20,377 nucleotides of DNA from NCBI GenBank assembly GCA_003254885.1, contig QANT01007164.1:1-20377 (forward strand), read 5' to 3'. This DNA comes from Purshia tridentata (taxonomy: Eukaryota; Streptophyta; Magnoliopsida; Rosales; Rosaceae). The stretch's first letter is position 1, and each line of letters starts with the position of its first letter. Below, piece by piece: positions 9,820-20,377 of the stretch. Under the pieces are notes generated by a model. The model saw only the letters and a program-made list of their open reading frames with translations. It ran no database searches and was not told where the DNA came from. The translations under genes were made by a program, and so were the position numbers.

Positions 9820-10335
9820 GGGGTGGGCCTCAAACGAGTTAGGCCGGTACTAGCACGGCACAAGCATAACATTACTAAGACAGATATGATACATCATAAC
9901 ACAAGAAAACGAGTAAGTCAGGTCGAATTTTTTAGCCCATCAAGCACGACACAACATGACCTTAATACTAGTCAAACACAGCATAAACACAAGCTCAAAA
10001 TAGACCTCAACTAGGCTCAATTGGTTTATCATTATTTTTTTCAAATTTTAGAGAACTTTTTAATAAGGAAATTAAAATTTTTAAGTAAATAAATCTCTTT
10101 ATTTAGTAATGTTAATATTAATTTTTTTAAACACATCTTATAAGATTAGTTTTTACGCCCTAAGAAAAATTTTGTGACCTAATTTGTTTAAGGCATGGCA
10201 CGAGCATAAATGGGTCACGAGCTACGAGTTGTGCCGACTAAGATCTTAATTATATGGGCTGATATAAATATGGCATGAAAGTACTATTATCTCAACTTAA
10301 ACGGCCGGTCAGCCCATTTAACACCTCTGGACACA
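9820..10335. mobile_element. Decayed interspersed repeat (GGCACGAGC/AACACCTCT type)
   Basis: The region has words such as CTAGCACGGCACAAGC, GGCATGGCACGAGC and, at the right edge, CAGCCCATTTAACACCTCT. They resemble a common plant repeat with G+C-rich GGCACG motifs and an end reading AGAGGTGTTAAATGGGC on the other strand. A small stem (GGCACGAGC with GAGTTGTGCC) lies near 10197-10236. The left end is poorly matched, no target duplication is clear, and no protein is encoded, so the boundaries are approximate. Confidence 0.35.
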
Positions 10336-11094
10336 TGTTTGTTTTGCTTGAGTTGGAAAAAAGCATCACCAAACTGTCAAGCTCGGTATGATAGATGGCA
10401 ATCGGAGCCAGACCATCACTCAAATAAATCATAAGTGCATATACCGATAAAGTTCTAGATCAATTTTGATTTTGTTAGAGCTCAACTTGTATCGCCATTG
10501 ATTCTTTATTTTTTGTTTTAGAAGACTCGCCAGCTTTGGTAGCGTTCTAAATTATGGAACATTAAATTCGAATCTGGCACACCAAATTGGAATTGAAGTG
10601 CTACCGCACCCCTTGAAGGTGCTCTTATTTTCATAGAAACAAAAAAAATGTACGATATTGTTAGAAAATGTAATTATTAATTATCTATTATGTTACTATT
10701 TTAAAAAAATTGAAATCTCTTCAAATCACATTAATATAAACCAAAAAAACTGAAACTTAACGTAAAAAACGAAAAAAAATGTAAAGGAGCACGTTCTACG
10801 CGTTTGGCGACCTGAATGACAGCACCAGTTGTTGCAAAGGCACAACCCACTACTCGCATTTGTTTGGGAGTGGGAGAGAGCTTCGAAGCAGTTGGGTACT
10901 CTGCCATCTGAGCCGTGATGTACGCCTTAATGTGCAATGACGCACCTCATCTTCCACATGCAACTGTGCCACGACGACGTCGTATAACATTATCAATTTC
11001 ATATTTAACTCGGTTTTAATAATATTAACAATACGGGCTGTGCCGGTATCCGGTAATAGTGGGAAGTCCAGACAATTTGGCCTCCTCTTATTTC
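10336..11094. other. Intergenic and promoter DNA upstream of the RING gene leader
   Basis: No gene is supported; the minus-strand open frames here look random. Close to the downstream TATA box are a TGACG word (10938-10942) and the palindrome ACGACGTCGT (10974-10983), which contains the bZIP-type core GACGTC. Confidence 0.5.
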
Positions 11095-11100
11095 TATAAA
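11095..11100 (+). promoter_or_regulatory. TATA box for the RING ligase leader
   Basis: TATAAA is followed about 30 bp later by a C/T-rich leader (about 11125-11230: CTCCTTCC, CTCCTCCACCTCTCCC) and then a good splice donor (CACAAG|GTATGC). This is the arrangement of a plant core promoter and a noncoding first exon. Assignment to the downstream RING gene is inference. Confidence 0.55.
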
Positions 11101-11124
11101 CAAGACACGCACACACCCAAACCC

Positions 11125-14100
11125 AACCGCTTTATTCATCTTTCGCTCCTTCCTCAAAGCCACCATCTCCTCCACCTCTCCCAACAGCTTTGTTCCTTGT
11201 TTGCAGAACCGGCCTTTCGTTGAACACAAGGTATGCGTTTTCGGTCAAAATTCACCGCAGCTTTTATTTTCACTAGATGATCGTCGTTTTGTTGCGTCTG
11301 CACTGTTTGTTTATTTTGCTTCAATTTTCTTTGTGCTGCCTTTGAGTTCCGATCGTCGTTTGCTCGACGACTTTGTGCTCTTTCTGTCTGATCCTTTTGG
11401 TCTCTAGTCTTTGATGCGTCGTTTATGGCCTCTGATCGTTGAGCTTTGCTTGTTCGGTGCCTAAGAGTGGATGGTTTTTCTATTTATTTTTCTGCCTTTT
11501 TTCGTGTTTGGGATTCCGTGACTTTCGTTTGAAAGGGTGCTGTGGATTACGTTTGTTTGAACACATATAATGAATTCGGGATTATTATACGATCATTATC
11601 ATGGTGATGGTGTTTGCGATCATAATTATGATTTGTTCCACCTATTGAGTAAAAAAAAAAAAAATTTCTTAATGACTAACATCAGTGTCTCTAATCCTGT
11701 TTTCATAGACAATTATTTTTTCGTACTTTTTTTTGGAAGAAATGCTTGTTCATAGCNATGACTAACATCAGTGTCTCTAATCCTGTTTTCATAGACAATT
11801 ATTTTTTCGTACTTTTTTTTGGAAGAAATGCTTGTTCATAGCCGTTTTTCTCCTCCACCCGTCCCTTTGGTTAATATTTTGACCAAGGATTCTTGCTGGA
11901 AGAGGGTTTTTAGATAATATATTATTCACTTTGGATTACCTTAGAATCGACTAGGTTTAGATGGTTCTTATTATGCAGGTTTTCATGTGCTGATGGTGTA
12001 TCGTTATTGCTTACTTGACTTGAGTTCGAACAATGTTTAGTACCCAAGTTGTGGAATGATCAGGTGAGAATTTCTTATAGCCATACTTTTGTAAAAGTAA
12101 TCTTAGAAAGTTATTCAATTGGGTTTTAGCTGCGGTTCAGTATAGTGGTCATGTTACTTCATTACTTCTCAAATCATGTCTTACTTTTCTTTTTTTTTAT
12201 GGCTTATGCCAGTTTTCTTTGCAAAATTGCAGATTATTTTGATAAATATTTTTGCCCCTAAAACTTGTTTAGGATATAGAAGTTGGGGGTAGTATATTTG
12301 ATGCTCTGAATTGCGAATGGTGTTGCAGGGACTTTTTGGTCAATTGGATTTCTGAAGAATGGATCTGAATTGAAACCCTGTCTTCGGGATTTAGTGGCAC
12401 CATCTGCTGCCATATTTTGAGAGTCTTAAGTCAGCTGTAGTATTGCAAGAGCTCAGTTTATGGTACTAACTCCTAAAGATTCCATTTTAAACTTTCTCAA
12501 TTAGTTTTGAATTGGAATTTACAATAAGACCCGGGTGCATCCGCTTGAGGTGGTAGAGGCCATTTTGAGATGGAAAAAACGTAGCCTTGATGGTGATAAT
12601 GTCATGATTTTTAGATGGATCATGCTTGACTCTTGTTTAGTGATAGAAAAAATCAGAGTTCATGGCAGCCTAGGGAGGTCATTGATCCGAAATAAGCACT
12701 GATTTTTGTGACATTGTGCATGCTAAGATGATGGAGAGGTTGGTTAAGTTATAGTTTCATGGGAAATTCCATTGACTTCTAAAATTTTTGGTGGCCAATT
12801 CATTCTCTCACTGTCCTGGTATTTGTGATGTTATGTTGAGGGGGTGAGGTGATGGATATAATGATAATTGTGTGCTTAGGTGATGCCAATGAAGGGTGTG
12901 CATGCTGACCTGATTTTGGTCCACTGATACATGTCATCTCTGGAGAATCTTGTGTAGTGGTTCTGGTTTGGTATTATATGGCCTTTTGAGCCCAACAAGC
13001 TTTTTAAGATGATGGCACTGAACCCTGTAGTTTGGTTTGCAATATTTGCTGGGTGATGCTTGAATCTTGATTAACAAGTTGAACTTTGGACCTAGTGGCA
13101 CTTAAGTTTTTTGTCAAAGCATATGGTGATTTTCTATCATTATCCTTGTGGTGGTTGATTGTCCATAATTAAGAACTTTGAGGTGCTGATGTTTGTATCA
13201 CTGAAACACAGAGCTTGGTTCCCTAATACTGGTGTAGGCTATCAGGGTGGAGGGAGAAGTTGGGTGTTTCGACTTTGCTTGCAATTGTGATTGCCTAGAT
13301 GGTGGGAGGCAGTGGGCAGCTTGCTCACTAATTGGTGGTTACTCATTAATTAATGGGTATTTTGTAAATCTGCTCCTGACAGTTTTTTCCTGAGCTTTCA
13401 CACAAAGAGCAATTTCCATATTTGGGATTTATGAGAATATCCTGGCTGCTTCTTAGGAAGTCTTCTTGCTGCCAAGTCTCTCTGGAGAGGGGCTCACAAA
13501 TACTAATGTTATGCTTCTTTCTTCCGAGAGTCCAAACTTATCTTATAGGGTGCGAGTATATCTCTTTATATGTATTCTATAGCTTCAATTGCAACCTACC
13601 TGAAGATATGTAAGAAGACAGCACCATTTAAGTCTTCAGAGGAAGACTTTCTTCATATTGAGCGAGGGTTTTTGTAAGTGTAGAAACTTGTTTTAGACTT
13701 AGAAGGCCACAGGTTTAAGCAATATATGTATTATTGGTTATACTAACCTGATCCTGTGGCTTGACAGTTTTCAGAATTTAGTATTACTTTCTGTAATCAG
13801 TGACTTAATCTCAGGTTGGTATTTAACTTGATAGAAAGGTATTGTAGGCAGCAATATAATGTATGCAATTATTTCATTATTTTTTTATGTATAATTACCA
13901 TATTTCTTTAGCTTTTAGGTCCATTATCAAACTTGTTTAAAATAGTAAGGGTATATTTGACTTTTCCTATTTGATGACTAATAAAGAGAGTTCTCTTAGT
14001 AATATTAAAGATTTATACTTTTGGGTCTTTTTAGCTTAACCATGCCTCCTCTCTTTATTGTTCTAGGGTTTGCCTACCGTTATTTATTACCTCTTTTGAA

Positions 14101-16459
14101 TAGAAGTAAAAATAAATAAAAAATTTGTAAGGTTGTTTTTGACATTTTCTTGAATTCAACTTTACTGCATTGTGGTAATTGAATTCCATGTTACCTCATT
14201 GTATCCAAAACTTTTCGGACATGTGCAAGTCTATGCATGACACGTATTGAATTATATACTTGTTCTTCTTGTGATTTTCCTCATGACATCCAGACTCTAT
14301 ATGTGCCCCATGGTGCACATTTTATAATAATTATGTCCTCCAGCAGTGATTATCATGAAATTTTGTTGTTATATGTTGCACATGTCACTCCCCATGAGGT
14401 GTGTTTCAGCCAAGTGACAGAAACTTGAATATATTTGTGCTCTTTGTTTTGGGTAATAAATTTCAATATATCTCAGATCTCTTTCTTAGTGTTAGTGGTC
14501 TTATCACAACACGTGAGGACTGTCTGGTACCTTTTTCTCTTTCAGCCATTGCATATAATGCCTCAGGGCTTCCAGTTGTCCCACCTTAGTTTTCGAGAAG
14601 TGGAATCTTTCCCTCCACATGAGGGGAATGCCATCCATAGTTCTTCTGATAATTTTGGATAAAGGGGTTGGAACTGATAATTCTGTGTATATACTAAGTC
14701 CAAGGTTCTCATCTCTTTATATTTTTATTTTTGCATTTTATGTTCTGCTTCTTCTGTTTTGTACTATTTATTTTTCACTCATTAAATATCTTTAAAGTAT
14801 TAAGAACCGTGCGTTTTTCAGAATTTGGAGGCTAGGGTACATCTGGTAGTAGTCTTTCTGGTCTTGGCTTTTCTAATTTATATTTCTATAGCTGATGTTT
14901 GAATGTCAAGCAAATGCTAGTGTAAATTGGTACGGTTTGTTATTGAGATTGTTACATCTTTAACACCTGCTAGGTGACCTTTGATCCCGTGATTCAAAGT
15001 CCAAACCCAGGTAATGCCTTCAATGAGTGGTCCTGTTCCAATCTTTTTCACTGCTTCTCACTTTCAGCTAATTGTTATGTCTTTACACTTTCCATTCTTT
15101 TTTATCCTTCAGAAAGAAATTGGCTCTCCCTATTATCATTGGAAAGGCTATCTTAATGGAGATGAATGCCAGTGTCAAGGGAGTTGGTTGACATAGGGTG
15201 CTAGTGGGTGCTCTACATACTTTATCCCAGTTTTGCAATGCAATTAGGCTTTGACAGATCCTCTGCAGTATTACTTTCTTTAACAGAACACATCTGACTT
15301 TTACTTCACTTTTCGCCTTGAATAGAATGGAGAGTTGGTGGATTGAACTACTGAAGTGTGAAAGCTTATTTGTAGGCAGGGATCTCTTGCTTGAGTTACT
15401 ATTTTGGGTTTGTTGTGGCCTATACTTCTTACTTGGTCAAACTGTTTTGAAAACTTTTAATTGCTATGGTGAAGCAGGAGGTGGATTAATCTGTTTCAGT
15501 AAATCATATCTTGCCTTGCCATCTCTGAAGGCTAAATGTCATCTTGCATTTATATTGGTATTGGTTGGTATTGCTTGCATTTCTACTGTTGAAACTTGAT
15601 TGGTTTAATTTCTTTAAATCTTGACTGGTTTTGGTTCGAGGGGTCTTTTCTTATCTTGTAAAAAGCTTTTAAATATTTTTTTTTTTTCAAATTATATCTG
15701 TGATGCGGCTGATAGCTCCTTTCTCCCAGCCAGAGTCTGAAGTCTGAGTTGCACTAGTCTTCTTTTTTGTTCAGAAAAAAAATTTAATTATTACTGGCAT
15801 GATTTTTATAATGGGTTACTCAGTGACCTAGATTTGGGCCTCCATGTATTTCTAATGGTGAATGTTGAAAGAAGACAAATATATGCATGATCAACCTTAC
15901 AGAGAAATTGGCCCTGACATAGGGTAGAGGAGGGCATGAGTTGATGCTAAATATTTTTCATTTTGAAATAAATTAATTTTGATAGGTGAAATTTGTGCAG
16001 AAGGATATATCTGTTAGGCCAAAGTTTTGATGCAAGGCTCTTTGGTTGATGTCGGAAAATCTTGGATTTTTGAAATACTTGAATTGTTAAGTGTTGCATA
16101 GTTGCCTCTTTTATTCCTATTAAAAACAATATAGTTGCTCCTTTTACTTACCCAATTCTCATCTGACTTGGATCTAATTTATTTGACCCTTGTTGGTATT
16201 TGTGCTTGACTTTAAAAGAAAATTCTTTGGCATTTATTGATGCTAGCTTAGACATGATTGCAAGTATGACTTTTGGTAGAGTTATGTGGAAGAATAACAA
16301 AAGAAAGTAAAAAGTGTTGCCCTTATCTTTGCAAATAAATATATGTAGTTTTCTTTTCAATGTTTTGAGATGCCTTTCTCTTGTTGTGCAGGTTGTGGTT
16401 TCATATTGGTAGATTCTGTTCCAGCACGTAACTTGCTGTAGCTGTAAGGTGACAAAGTT
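11125..16459 (+). other. Probable spliced 5' leader of the RING-H2 ligase gene
   Basis: The likely noncoding first exon is about 11125-11230. A candidate second exon is 11979-12063 (TTATGCAG| ... ATCAG|GTGAGA). A third acceptor lies at 12328 (GTTGCAG|GGAC), with no clear matching donor. The last leader piece starts at 16392 (TTGTGCAG|GTTGTG), directly before the start codon at 16460. The DNA between is T-rich on the sense strand, like plant introns. It contains no supported coding region; open frames such as 15318-15599 are short and unlike known proteins. It includes the 85-bp duplication around an N. Exon boundaries are predictions from splice-site words only. Confidence 0.45.
11672..11842. 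repeat. Two identical 85-bp copies separated by a single N
   Basis: Copies at 11672-11756 and 11758-11842 appear identical base for base, including the run of eight T. The only undetermined base in the window (11757) lies exactly between them. This is most simply a contig-join artefact. A 14-base poly(A) just upstream (about 11651-11664) may have hindered assembly. Confidence 0.95.
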
Positions 16460-18971
16460 ATGGGGCATAGACATCAGTTCAGCACATCTCAAATTTTTGA
16501 GAGTGAAAATGATCAGAATTGGAATCATATGAACACAGAGCAACCTTTTGGGCATTTGGGTATTGTGTATTTATATTCCTTGACTATATTATGACTTGTA
16601 GTGTATATTTTGTTTAAATGATAAAAGCAAATGCAAGTTTTCTTATGTCATTTAGAAATTTCAAGCATAAGTGTAACATTTATTCTTGATTATTTCTAAT
16701 TTTGGACCTAATACTGCAGCCGGGGCTGGCACTGGAGAGAATGGTTCTTTCTTTTATCCTGTGGAAAATATGTTTATAGATGGAGTGCATTTTGCTTCAA
16801 ATTGGAACCCGGCTCTGAGGTCATATGGGTATTCTTCTCTAAGCCCTAGTGTTGATGTGCCACATTATCAACCTGAAGCTGCCGGTCCATCTCATGATCC
16901 TTTTCAGCATCCTATAAATGCTGGTACCTTCGGTATGCCCAGTGGAAATTATGCTCACCATGCCTCTTCTTCCACTTATGACCGACGGCCATTCCATGGT
17001 GTTGAGGGTGGTTTTGTCGATCTCACAATGAACAATGGAAGAGGGCTTCACAAGAGGAAAAGCCCTGGGATCCCTTCAGTATCTGAGAGAGGCAGCACAA
17101 GCAGATACTATAGCGCTGGAAGTTCCTCTGATCTCCCTAGAACTACAGAATTACAGCAGGAGAAAGTAAACATAGATACCCCACACATGCCTTGGGATCA
17201 CATGACTATGATCCACCCCAGTTATAGAGGAAATGGCCTCTCAATTAGGGGTGAGGGATCCATGAGAAATGTGAGAAGCCGGTCTGAACATGATTTAGAG
17301 TCCAACCTAGCTAGGACGCAGTTATCGAGCAATAATTTACATAGTTCATACTCTACAAATATCCCTGTTGACCAATCTAGTACGATGGATCTTTCCGGTC
17401 AAGGTTCTGCTGTTTTAACCCACGAGTGGAACCATATTAGTGTGTCTCCTTCTCATGGAAGGATTCTAGCTTCAGGTTAGTTTTTGATTCATTTCTCTAT
17501 GTCTTGTATCTGGGTTCCTGTTATTTCTCAGTGATATTTACTTTTAAATTGCAGATGCAGGTGGTTTCAGTCACGATCCCAACCACTTCCTTGTAGGAAG
17601 CAGTGTGGGTAATGCTTCTGTGGAAACTGGGGTATACCATCATGATTTCATTCCCAGCAGAAGTACTGCTGTTCCTCAAAGTTATCCTGGTGCTTTACCC
17701 CAATCTGTAAGGGGAGTTCGCAGTAGCTATTCTCAAAGATCTAGCCCAACCTTCAGGGCTTCTTCAAGCAGCTTGCTATTGGGGCATGTGGCACATCCAG
17801 ATGAAGGATTGCAATTGGCGTCTGAAAGTTACCCAAGACATCCTAGGCCAGTGGCCACTATTGGGTGGCGTAACAGTGACAGGAATGGTAGATCAAGGAT
17901 GTCTAATGATAGATATCGAGTCTCTGAAGAGACTGGTCTCCAGGATCGGTTTTCGTCTGAGGTATGTACTTCAACTGATGCACATTAGCTTTATCTTGCC
18001 ACATTCGAGAAGGGTGCAGTTCTTTTGTGATAATTGAGAAAACATTGTCACTGTTCTCCATATGTTGCGTACAGACTGTTGTGTAGTTTTGGCTGGACCT
18101 TTATCAGTTACAACTGAATGCATAGCCTTTTGTGCAGGAACCTACAAATAGGTCCTGCAGAGAACCTAATATTAGGCTCAAACTATGTTCTCATGCACCT
18201 GTTTGGACCGATAGTATGAACATGGTTGAAAGCATTGTGTCGTCATGGACAATGCTTTCATTTGACATTTTATTGTTAATATAACTGCTGAAAATATGGT
18301 AAAGCTAGATAAAGTCCCAAATGTAGCATAAACCTTGTTTCCGTTCTAAATATCGCTGAGGCAATTTTCTCATTTTGTATTGCAGAGTTTTATGATAATG
18401 GATCGCCCAGCCTTTTATGGGTCCAGAAATATGCTTGATCATCATAGAGACATGAGGCTAGACATAGACAGCATGAGTTACGAGGTAAAATTGATATTCT
18501 AGCCTTTATTATTTCTTTCTTCCTATGGCTTTCATGTATTCATAATTTATTGAAGTATTGGAACAAACAGGAACTACTGGCACTGGGTGAAAGGATAGGT
18601 AATGTCAGCACGGGTGTGTCTGAAGATTTGATACCAAAGTGTTTGACGGAAACAATATATTGTTCGTCAGATCAAATCCAGGAGGAAGGCACATGTGTAA
18701 TCTGCCTGGTAAGATTTTTGCAGTTTGAAATTCTGTTGCCTTACGGCTTTATCTTGGCTTTAGACCAGTTGGAGTTTAAATTGCGCAAGTTGTGAAAACT
18801 TTCATTTGTCATAATGTACAGGAAGAGTACAAGGACAGGGATGATGTTGGAGCACTGAAAACTTGCGGTCATGATTACCATGTGAGCTGCATCAAAAAGT
18901 GGTTGTCAATGAAAAACTCTTGTCCAATCTGCAAAGGTTCTGCTCTCCCCAATAATATGAAGGAGAAATAA
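16460..18971 (+). CDS. RING-H2 E3 ubiquitin ligase (HIP1/ZFP1-like), six coding exons, 549 aa
   Basis: Coding exons are 16460-16559, 16720-17475, 17555-17961, 18386-18484, 18571-18708 and 18822-18971. All five introns are GT-AG, and the 1650 nt read without interruption. The start, MGHRHQFSTSQIFE, is the typical N-terminus of this plant family. Residues 34-420 are low-complexity, rich in Ser, Gly, His and Asn, with the conserved KRKSPGIP motif (about 145-152). A conserved segment (about 435-485, RDMRLDIDSMSYEELLALGERIG) leads into the C-terminal RING-H2 domain: C496, C499, C515, H517, H520, C523, C534, C537. All eight zinc ligands are present, as is W527, so it should accept an E2. No transmembrane segment or signal peptide is seen, suggesting a soluble nuclear or cytosolic protein; its substrate is unknown. 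An intron splits the RING after CVICL. HIP1/ZFP1-like is a family label recalled from annotation, not an orthology claim. Confidence 0.94.
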
Positions 18972-19366
18972 TTTATTTGCATCGCTTGTGCTTCATTATC
19001 ATTCTTGTATATATATTTAGAGATAATCCTCAAATGGAGGAAAAAATACTATTTATGTGAAGTTGTAAAGGGAATGCTAGCCAATTTCAATCCATTTGTT
19101 GCAGGCTTCAATATAAATATTGTGAAGCCTTTTCGAAACCCATATTTTTTATGGGGCTTTAAATTAAAGGGTATGCGATTTTTAATATACCATTCTTTTG
19201 CATCTTTTCTCCTTGAGAACAGAAAAACTGGTTCATGAAAGCTGCCATGGGGTTTGGGCCAATTTTAAGTGATTGGATGTGTTTCCTTTGGATTTCTCAT
19301 AGGAGATGGCTTCCAGTTATACCATTAAAGAGAAGAAGTGGAAAAATAATGCAAACGAAATAGGTA

Positions 19367-19421
19367 TAACTCATTCAGACCTTAAAAAACAAAAACAAAG
19401 AGCTTTAACTCATTCAGACCT
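19367..19421. repeat. Direct repeat of 16 bp
   Basis: TAACTCATTCAGACCT occurs at 19367-19382 and 19406-19421, each followed by an A-rich run. It is short and of unknown significance. Confidence 0.85.
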
Positions 19422-20108
19422 AAAAAAAAGATGAAAATCTGTTGGGAAATCTGTGGATGAATTAATACTTTCAAATTTGAATCGAAATTGAACCTCTTAT
19501 ATTCTTTTCCTTTTCTAATTTGAATTCTGAAAGTTTTAGGTGGGTAATCGATTTGCTTCGAGATTTTAAGGTTGTATTGTATCCATCGAAATGATCGAAT
19601 CCTTCAATAAAACCTCAAATTCGAACATCTTTATTTAAGAGATGAACGAATACATGGAATCCTTCAATGTTCTAGAGAATATGGTTTTGGTTGAAAGAAA
19701 CAGAATTTTGGTCAAAGAAGATGAAGATAGAGGAATTTCACATTAACTAGGATTAGATGTGTTTTTTTATATAATATACGTGTTTTAAATTTAGAAATTT
19801 AGGATTAAGTACCTAGTTTCAATAAAATTATTGAAATTTGGTATTTAAAGTCAATTAACCTGTTATAAATTTGGTAAGAATTAAAAAAATGGTAGATAGG
19901 CTTGTATAGTAATTAATTATGAGCTAAATTTAACAAATTTAAACACATAATTGACATGAAAATCCATGTCATTGAAGTAAAATTAAGATATCCTAACCCT
20001 TGTCAACAAAATAATAAATCAATTGAGATTTCAAATATGTAATATATGTATAACAAAATATGAATTTATAAAACATTGTTAAATCACTTAGAATTAAAAT
20101 TTTATTCC

Positions 20109-20195
20109 ATTACTCCAAAATCTTACCTGATACTAATTACTCCAAAATCCTATAAAACGTCTATCAAAATGTTAGACCTGATACTAATTACTCCA
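20109..20195. repeat. Short direct repeats with TACTCCA core
   Basis: An identical 20-bp word ending TAATTACTCCA occurs at 20125-20144 and 20176-20195. A partial copy, ATTACTCCAAAATC, lies just upstream (about 20109-20122) and again at about 20136. The period is about 51 bp for the full copies, and the region is low-complexity. Confidence 0.85.
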
Positions 20196-20301
20196 CTGTT
20201 CCTTATGACTCGAGTAAAAAAAACATTTTACTGTTACATAAATGTCAAATAAATTGAATTTTAATGAAAATAAAAATAGAATAATAGAAGGGCAAAAGAG
20301 T

Positions 20302-20361
20302 AACTTTATTACATAATTTTATTTTATTTTATTTTAGGCCAAGAACTTTATTACATAATTT
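20302..20361. repeat. Direct repeat flanking a (TTTTA)n tract
   Basis: AACTTTATTACATAATTT occurs at 20302-20319 and 20344-20361, separated by about four TTTTA units and a short spacer. The 18-bp copies look identical. Confidence 0.85.
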
Positions 20362-20377
20362 AAAAGGAGATAAATCA

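Larger units (their letters stand above)
18972..20377. other. Downstream region: RING gene 3' UTR and AT-rich intergenic DNA
   Basis: The first few hundred bases are likely 3' UTR. There is no canonical AATAAA close to the stop; one occurs at 19606-19611, about 640 nt downstream, and is probably too far to be the main signal. The open frame at 19005-19238 has no recognisable similarity. Short direct repeats occur at 19367/19406, 20125/20176 and 20302/20344. No gene is supported to the window end. Confidence 0.55.

Noticed and set aside
14301..14320. Near-palindrome ATGTGCCCCATGGTGCACAT
   Set aside because: Two mismatches, isolated within a probable intron, with no partner feature; likely chance.
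15318..15599. 93-codon frame in the RING gene leader region
   Set aside because: It begins with TTG, is hydrophobic because the DNA is T-rich, and lies in intron-like sequence.
16148..16555. 135-codon minus-strand frame
   Set aside because: It is antisense to the first coding exon of the RING gene and its leader; no similarity to a known family.

Overview
The window is nuclear DNA from a flowering plant. It is AT-rich, with intron-split genes carrying GT/AG (and one GC/AG) splice sites, a plant-specific NAC transcription factor, a plant-specific SYP7-type SNARE, and MITE-like elements. Protein flavour suggests a eudicot, possibly a woody rosid, but the species cannot be fixed from sequence alone. 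A single N between two identical 85-bp blocks (11672-11842) marks it as a draft assembly.

Layout. 1-435: a fold-back transposable element with 148-bp arms. 436-3117: upstream region of the NAC gene, holding a possible second small inverted-repeat element, an (AT)13 tract and a TATA box at 2976. 3118-4596 (+): a two-exon NAC-domain transcription factor of 351 aa. 4597-5707: convergent intergenic DNA, including the 3' ends of the NAC gene and of the next gene. 5708-7778 (-): a complete nine-exon SYP71-type Qc-SNARE whose spliced product is exactly 266 aa. 7779-11090: about 3.3 kb of divergent intergenic DNA with a split tandem duplication (8432-8643), an 808-bp terminal-inverted-repeat element (8838-9645) and a decayed repeat (about 9820-10335). 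11095-18971 (+): a RING-H2 E3 ubiquitin ligase of 549 aa, coding from 16460 in six exons. It is probably preceded by a noncoding leader starting near 11125 and spliced over about 5 kb. 18972-20377: AT-rich downstream DNA with short direct repeats.

The three genes are ordinary, apparently intact single-copy plant genes with no evident functional link: a transcription regulator, a membrane-fusion protein and a ubiquitin ligase. The NAC and SNARE genes are tail-to-tail; the SNARE and RING genes are head-to-head but far apart. I see no CRISPR, tRNA, rRNA or gene cluster, and no convincing undescribed system. The points worth checking are gene-structural: a GC-AG intron, a 16-nt terminal coding segment and a dinucleotide tract at a splice donor in SYP71, intron-retention options in both spliced genes, the very long leader of the ligase gene, the transposable elements and the assembly artefact.
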